Assembly: GCA_041191405.1 (NCBI GenBank)
Contig: JBEEOW010000039.1
Location: 1-32,793, forward strand
Length of the DNA: 32,793 nucleotides
Direction of reading: 5' to 3'
Origin: JBEEOW01 sp041191405
GTDB taxonomy: Bacteria; Bacteroidota; Bacteroidia; Cytophagales; UBA9547
Each line of letters starts with the position of its first letter. Position 1 is the first letter of the stretch. The position numbers and the translations under genes are program-made. The notes below the pieces were generated by a model that was not told the origin of the DNA, made no database searches, and saw only the letters and a program-made list of their open reading frames with translations. Shown here piece by piece: positions 31,965 to 32,793 of this stretch.

Positions 31965-32793
31965 ATGAAATATCTACTTATATTAATCTTACCAATTTTA
32001 TTTATTTTAGGTTGTAAAAAACCTGAGGAGGTGAAGCCTGAGAATTTAAATTCAAACGATGACTCATACTTGAATAGTATAATTACTGAAAGAGTATTAT
32101 ATTATTCATTTGACTATGGTAAAAGGTATCACTCAAATGATACAATTTATGAATTCTTTTCAAATATGAAATCTGGATATAATGATGGTATAGATTATTT
32201 AAATCCTGAATATAGGATAAGTGTGGACAGAGAAGATTCTATTTCAATAGATGAAAGTAAATATACATTGTACACTATAAGACAAAAACTTAATTCAGAA
32301 ATTGTACATAACCTTTCGGTTAAAACAAAAAATAATAAAATTTATAAATATAAATTAGCCCTAAAACGATCTTTTATTTCTTTCGATTATTCAAGATTTC
32401 AAGATTCACTTTGTGTGGATTCTATTAACATTCAAAGAAATGTAAACTACAATAAATCAATAATTAGTCAAAATTCTTTTGATTGGAGAGACAGGTTTGA
32501 AGAAATATATACAGACCAAGTTTTTGAAAAAAACGGGAAAATAAATTATTATATTTATGTACTTGGAGAAAATTTTCAATGTAATTTTAAATTATTGAAC
32601 CTAAATCGTGACTACTCTGATTTGGTTAAAACTTATGACTTTGGTAAAAATATAATTGCAATAGGTGAAAAAGATTTTACAGGAACATTAACAATCACTT
32701 CCTTTAATGCCAAATTAAAAACTATTTCAGGTAATTTTAGCTATACAAGCACTTCAGAATACAAAGGTTACAAATCATCACCTGCAAAAATTA
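31965..32793 (+). CDS. Hypothetical lipoprotein, cut by the window end
   Basis: The frame is open from ATG at 31965 to the end of the window (276 codons), so the C-terminus is missing. The signal KYLLILILPILFILGCKKPE has the lipobox ILGC and a lipidated Cys. The mature part is rich in Asp, Ser, Tyr and Lys. Near the end is FNAKLKTISGNFSYTSTSEY, a motif style seen in Bacteroidota lipoproteins of unknown function. It starts 6 bases after the PorP-like gene, so it is probably the last or next gene of the same operon. No function is assigned. Confidence 0.75.
   Translation, partial: MKYLLILILPILFILGCKKPEEVKPENLNSNDDSYLNSIITERVLYYSFDYGKRYHSNDTIYEFFSNMKSGYNDGIDYLNPEYRISVDREDSISIDESKYTLYTIRQKLNSEIVHNLSVKTKNNKIYKYKLALKRSFISFDYSRFQDSLCVDSINIQRNVNYNKSIISQNSFDWRDRFEEIYTDQVFEKNGKINYYIYVLGENFQCNFKLLNLNRDYSDLVKTYDFGKNIIAIGEKDFTGTLTITSFNAKLKTISGNFSYTSTSEYKGYKSSPAKI

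Overview
This is a low-GC bacterial chromosome segment, most likely from a member of the Bacteroidota; I cannot place it lower with confidence. The evidence is three proteins with type IX secretion (T9SS) C-terminal sorting domains, a PorP/SprF-like outer-membrane protein, promoters of the Bacteroidota type (-33 TTG, -7 TAnnTTTG), almost no Shine-Dalgarno signals, and the linked order yceD-rpmF-plsX-fabH-efp-accB-accC.

Positions 1-2772 are a decayed accessory region. It holds nested insertion-sequence ends (1-287), the C-terminal remnant of a REP-associated tyrosine transposase (301-519), two orphan toxin-like C-terminal fragments each followed by an intact ORF that could be an immunity gene (586-1234 and 1366-2412), a 40-residue membrane microprotein, and several families of inverted repeats. 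A 15-base repeat brackets the whole island in inverted orientation.

Positions 2773-13524 are mostly ordinary chromosome: a T9SS cargo gene coupled to divIC, eno, panB, an RluA-type pseudouridine synthase, two small conserved proteins, an amino acid permease divergent from an XRE-cupin regulator, an acyl-CoA desaturase and an outer-membrane beta-barrel. Positions 13600-14309 carry a DUF2306 remnant with lost N-terminus and a complex hairpin repeat. Positions 14310-19505 encode two very large secreted proteins, one with a type B and one with a type A sorting domain.

Positions 19752-25084 form the fatty-acid/phospholipid operon with ribosomal protein L32 and EF-P. It is broken by two internal terminator-like hairpins, after plsX and after accB. 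A POT-family peptide transporter and a DEAD-box RNA helicase with a DbpA-type RNA-binding domain follow. Positions 28630-32793 form a surface/signalling cluster: lipoprotein, ECF sigma factor, membrane anti-sigma factor, PorP/SprF-like protein and a second lipoprotein cut by the window end.

Two kinds of non-coding structure stand out. First, six intergenic gaps contain tandem arrays of strictly 7-base units, one of them 22 units long, that share related unit sequences and in places run exactly from stop codon to start codon. Second, a composite repeat at 2545-2726 and 14061-14209 is built from paired hairpins with a GTATC linker and a conserved 32-base core; its stems differ between copies but always stay complementary, which argues for selected structure.
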